Shown in pieces: positions 6,292 to 7,344 of a DNA stretch of 7,344 bases; within the stretch, counting starts at the first letter, position 1, and every line of letters starts with the position of its first letter. Location of the stretch: assembly GCA_002426555.1 (NCBI GenBank), contig DIQU01000070.1, forward strand, positions 462-7,805. The letters run 5' to 3'. Under the pieces are notes generated by a model that saw only the letters and a list, made by a program, of their open reading frames with translations, ran no database searches and was not told the origin of the DNA. The DNA is from Firmicutes bacterium UBA5454 (lineage in GTDB: Bacteria > Bacillota > Clostridia > Caldicoprobacterales > DTU083). Position numbers and translations under genes: made by a program.

Positions 6292-7292
6292 ATTTTTTCT
6301 CTTTGGCAGCTTTCCCGGAAAACCAGCTCCGGAACAATGATATTTCGGTGGGGAACTTCTTTTCCCTTCAGCACCTGATATAGTATCCCAGCTGCTTTCC
6401 TGGCCAGATCTCCAACCTTATTATCAACACTTGACAATTCAGGCTTGGTACACTCGGCAATTATGGAATCGTTATATCCAAATACCGCCATGTCATCCGG
6501 CACCTTGATGCCCTTTGCTGTCAAGCCTTTTAAAATGCCAGCCGCCAGAATATCCTCACTGGTGATTATAGCCGTGCAGGAAGCCTTTAATTCCTCCAAC
6601 CTTGCCATAGCTTGTCTTCCGCCATTAAGTCCACTTTCCGTTTGAATGATCCATTCTGGATGAATGGGTAAGCCCATGGAATTCATGCCGTCAGTAAAGC
6701 CCTGCAGTTTGGCTAAACCACTGAAGCTGTCTACATCATATACATAAGCCATTTCCTTATGACCTTGCTGAGCCAGATTTTCTACCACCTTGGAGACACC
6801 AGTTCTGTCATCGCATACGACGGAATAGATATTGTCCCCTTCCAGAGAGCTGTTTAACATGACAACAGGCACTACAGCAGAGGCATCCAATATATGGGCA
6901 TTCCCATTTTTCTCCTTGAAAATGGAACCAACCAATACCATGCCATCCACCTTTTTCTCCAGCAGTAATCCAATATAACGCTTACGTTTATCCAGCCCTC
7001 CTCCTGTATTGCAGAGGATAACATGATAACCCAGCTTCAGGAATTCCTGCTCCAGTATATAAATGGCATTGGCATAGTAGGAATCTCTTACGTCACTGGC
7101 CAAAATGCCTATAGTATTGGTAGCATTCACCACAAGGCTTCTGGCGATAGCATTAGGTCTGTAATTCAATTCCTTCAAAGCAGCCTCCACTCGTTCTCTG
7201 GTTTCAGGCCGCACAGAGCTGCTGTTGTTTATCACCCGTGAAACCGTAGCAATGGAAACACCGGCTTTTTGGGCTACTTCATAGATACTCAT
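6288..7292 (-). CDS. LacI-family transcriptional regulator
   Basis: A 334-residue DNA-binding repressor of the LacI/GalR family, full length. Residues 1-24 form the helix-turn-helix, with the classic IYEVAQKAGVSIATVSRVIN pattern; RPNAIARSLV at 45-54 is the hinge helix that inserts in the operator minor groove. From about residue 60 (TNTIGILASDV) to the end is the periplasmic-binding-protein-like effector domain, ending in the usual PELVFRESC. The effector is probably a sugar or sugar derivative. The start is ATG at 7292, 7 nt after GGAG (7303-7300); a TTG directly before it at 7295 would add one residue. It is followed 110 bp later by the oxidoreductase gene, with no terminator between, which makes that gene the best candidate target, along with genes upstream of the window. 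Confidence 0.95.
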   Translation of the reverse strand: MSIYEVAQKAGVSIATVSRVINNSSSVRPETRERVEAALKELNYRPNAIARSLVVNATNTIGILASDVRDSYYANAIYILEQEFLKLGYHVILCNTGGGLDKRKRYIGLLLEKKVDGMVLVGSIFKEKNGNAHILDASAVVPVVMLNSSLEGDNIYSVVCDDRTGVSKVVENLAQQGHKEMAYVYDVDSFSGLAKLQGFTDGMNSMGLPIHPEWIIQTESGLNGGRQAMARLEELKASCTAIITSEDILAAGILKGLTAKGIKVPDDMAVFGYNDSIIAECTKPELSSVDNKVGDLARKAAGILYQVLKGKEVPHRNIIVPELVFRESCQREKI

Positions 7293-7321
7293 CAATTCAC
7301 TCCAATACTATCAACCATGTA

Positions 7322-7342
7322 ATGTAATCTTCCTACATAATA
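7322..7342 (-). promoter_or_regulatory. Possible -10 box and overlapping inverted repeat upstream of the LacI-family gene
   Basis: TATTAT at 7342-7337 on the minus strand is a 5/6 match to a -10 box; its -35 would fall beyond the window edge. A 17-bp inverted repeat, ATGTA-7 nt-TACAT (7322-7338), overlaps it and the expected start of transcription, a place where an autoregulatory operator could sit. The arms are only 5 bp and the sequence lacks the central CG of many LacI-family operators, so this is tentative. Confidence 0.25.
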
Positions 7343-7344
7343 CA

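Overview
The window looks like a chromosomal segment of a low-to-moderate GC Firmicute, most likely a clostridium of the Lachnospiraceae type. The basis is family resemblance: a LeuRS of the Gram-positive form with HVGHPRP and no long leucine-specific insert before KMSKS, a MetA of the acetyl-transferring Bacillus/Clostridium type, GGAG-type ribosome binding sites, and TTGACA/TATAAT-like promoters. No database comparison was possible.

All five confident genes lie on the minus strand, so transcription runs from high to low coordinates. In that order: a LacI-family repressor (7292-6288); a Gfo/Idh/MocA NAD(P)-dependent oxidoreductase (6177-5110) with a near-consensus promoter whose -35 box overlaps the repressor stop codon; a hairpin-plus-T-run terminator (about 5065-5100); leuS, leucyl-tRNA synthetase (4922-2481), behind a purine-rich leader; a 76-bp imperfect palindrome (2390-2465) filling most of the leuS-metA gap; metA, homoserine O-acetyltransferase (2357-1437); a 321-bp gap with a promoter at its downstream end; and a cytoplasmic SGNH/GDSL-type hydrolase (1115-48) that starts with TTG. 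A short tandem repeat closes the window at 13-31.

Functionally the window is a mosaic. The repressor and the oxidoreductase probably form a small sugar or polyol regulon, of which only the regulator and one enzyme are visible. leuS and metA are housekeeping genes of translation and methionine synthesis. The SGNH hydrolase is its own transcription unit and may deacylate a carbohydrate. No transposase, phage gene, CRISPR array, tRNA, rRNA or defence system was seen.

The parts most worth a second look are non-coding: the palindromic element between leuS and metA, and the terminator before leuS, which resembles the terminator half of a T-box leader but lacks the GGTGGTACCGCG antiterminator sequence. 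I found no convincing new multi-gene system.
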